Below, one piece after another: positions 62,742-64,000 of a stretch of 64,000 nt of DNA (positions are counted from its first letter, which is position 1; every line of letters begins with the position of its first letter). Made by a program: the position numbers and the translations under genes. The stretch is from NCBI RefSeq assembly GCF_009755605.1, contig NZ_WPNZ01000006.1, positions 357,235 through 421,234 on the forward strand. The letters are read 5' to 3'. The notes below the pieces were generated by a model. It made no database searches, was not told the DNA's origin, and saw nothing but the letters and a program-made list of their open reading frames with translations. The DNA comes from Streptomyces typhae (lineage in GTDB: Bacteria; Actinomycetota; Actinomycetes; Streptomycetales; Streptomycetaceae).

Positions 62742-63844
62742 GCGAGGACAAGGCGCTCCGCCTGGCCCTGGCCGAAAAGATCGCCGCCAACTCGTCGTGG
62801 CGGGACGCTGTCGAGCGTGTGCCCCGGCACGAGTTCCTGCACGGCGGGTTCTTCGAGCGCGTCAACGGGCCATGAGCGACCCCGTGGAGCCCGGTGCTGC
62901 CGGAGAATCCTCGCTGGCTCAAGCGCTGCTACGACGACTCCCTGGTCACACAGATCGCCGGGACGATCGTGCCCGCGGACATCCGCGGCGAGATCCTGCG
63001 GGCCCCCACGTCATCCAGCACCATGCCGGGACTCGTCGTCCGAATGCTGGATGACCTGCACGTCACCGACGGGCACAAGGTGCTGGAGATCGGAACCGGT
63101 ACCGGCTACTCCACCGGGCTCCTGTGCCACCGTCTCGACGACGACCAGGTGACCTCCGTCGAGGTCGACGCAGACGTGGCGAGCGCGGCCCGCATCGCGC
63201 TGGGACGAGCCGGTTTCCACCCGCACCTGGTGACCGGGGACGGCCTGAACGGCCACCCGGACGGGGCCCTGTACGACCGCACCATCGCCACCTGCGGCCT
63301 CACCAGCGTGCCGTACGCGTGGGTGGAACAGACCCGACCGGGAGGGCTGATCCTGGCCACCGTGAGCGGGTGGCTGTACTCCTCAGAACTGGCCCGCCTG
63401 ACCGTGGGCGACGACGGAAGCGCCCGCGGGTCACTCCTCGGCGGTGGCATCTCGTTCATGCTCGCGCGGCCACAGCTCCCGCCGCCACTCGGCACCCTCC
63501 CCGACATGGACGCCGGGGACGAACTGCCCGCGGTCCTCGGTGCCGGTGTGCTGGAGGATTGGACGACGCGGTTCGTCGCGCAGATCGCCGCGCCAGGCGC
63601 CCAGCGCTTCACCTTGCAGCACAACGGAGGCACCGATCACGTCCTCTTGGACGTCGGGTCCGGGGCGTGGGCCGCGCTCACGCAGAAGGAGGGCGCCTGG
63701 ACCGTCCGGCAAGGCGGCACAGAACGCCTGTGGGACGCAGTGGAAGAGCAGGTGGCTGCCTGGCGATCCGACGGTGCGCCGGGTCTCGAACACTTCGAGG
63801 TCACCGTTTCTCCCGAGGGTCAGACCATCACCTGGACTACGTAG
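62738..63844 (+). pseudogene. tgmC: Graspetide methyltransferase (tgmC/PIMT-like) with in-frame TGA
   Basis: The frame opens MSEDKALRLALAEKIAANSS ... VPRHEFLHGGFF, meets TGA at 62873-62875, and goes on in the same frame (VLPENPRWLKRCYDD, VTQIAGTIVPADIRGE, SAM motif VLEIGTGTGYSTGLL, VTGDGLNGHPDGALYDR) to 63844. A Gly codon (GGA) mutated to TGA explains the break. This is the protein-isoaspartate-methyltransferase-like enzyme paired with ATP-grasp maturases, which in characterised graspetides converts Asp to aspartimide. A GTG at 62894 could restart translation and keep the whole catalytic domain, so partial activity is conceivable. Confidence 0.8.
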
Positions 63845-63942
63845 ATGGAGCGGACCCACCGTGCTGTGCACGGCTAGAGATCATTAATGGTGGGTGTTCT
63901 CGGCTTGGTGACGGGTGAGTGCGGGTTCGCTATGCCGTAGGT

Positions 63943-64000
63943 ATGAGGTATCCGGATGGTGGCGGTCTCACCGCCGAGGAGCGGGCTCGACGGGAGCGTG
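63943..64000 (+). CDS. IS630-type transposase, N-terminus (runs off right edge)
   Basis: ATG 63943 opens MRYPDGGGLTAEERARRER and is still open at the window end. This is the usual N-terminus of streptomycete IS630-family transposases, just before their winged-helix DNA-binding domain. The 98 bases upstream (63845-63942) contain no gene; the element's left terminal repeat should lie there, probably near 63870. Confidence 0.7.
   Translation, partial: MRYPDGGGLTAEERARRER

Overview
The window is typical Streptomyces chromosome. GC content is very high with GC-rich third codon positions, GTG starts are frequent, ribosome binding sites are GGAGG-like, and most gene products match families common in streptomycetes (LmbU-type regulator, conservon proteins, MHYT remnant, DUF6397-like protein, repeat-rich secreted proteins). 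No rRNA, tRNA, CRISPR array or replication origin was recognised.

Left part (1-8.6 kb): a truncated LmbU-family activator gene runs off the left edge and is divergent from a large FAD/NAD(P)-binding protein, which suggests the margin of a specialised-metabolite cluster. After a YjbQ-family gene comes an organosulfur operon: a 27-codon cysteine-containing leader peptide, ssuC-ssuB-ssuA-ssuD (sulfonate uptake and desulfonation) and a flavin-containing monooxygenase-like gene.

8.6-25.5 kb: an HTH/sigma-region-4 fusion regulator with a repeat-rich partner, a secreted subtilisin-like protease, MltG, an ABC exporter divergent from a MarR repressor with a dyad operator between them, a giant FAD/Fe-S oxidoreductase, a GH109-type glycosidase, an L,D-transpeptidase lipoprotein, and a heterodimeric ABC exporter whose two ATPase domains are degenerate in complementary ways.

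25.6-28.5 kb: an intact LysR regulator sits beside two broken genes, a tartrate/malate dehydrogenase with an in-frame TAG and a DctA carrier that has lost its middle. This is a decaying C4-dicarboxylate module.

28.5-50.6 kb: mostly housekeeping or conserved-hypothetical genes: a membrane hydrolase, Ski2-like helicase, TesB thioesterase, TPR protein, DUF6397-like protein, an incomplete conservon (roadblock protein and GTPase, with a broken MHYT gene beside it), methyltransferase, hydrolase/PadR pair, MpaB-like oxygenase, desaturase, a SNF2 helicase with a SWIM partner, and a secreted phytase-like esterase.

50.7-59.7 kb: xylA divergent from xylB, followed by the ROK repressor gene; a secreted amidase; a GAF/AcoR-like regulator upstream of an ExaC-type aldehyde dehydrogenase ending in a strong terminator.

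Right part (59.8-64 kb): mobile DNA in the wreck of a graspetide (ATP-grasp RiPP) locus. An IS5-family fragment truncates the tgmB maturase, a complete-looking 2.5-kb group II intron splits what remains of it, the tgmC methyltransferase carries an in-frame TGA, and an IS630-type transposase begins at the right edge. In silico excision of the intron restores the tgmB reading frame exactly and recreates the tgmB/tgmC stop-start overlap.

A theme of the whole window is short tandem repeats (7-45 bp units), both between genes and in frame inside at least ten genes.
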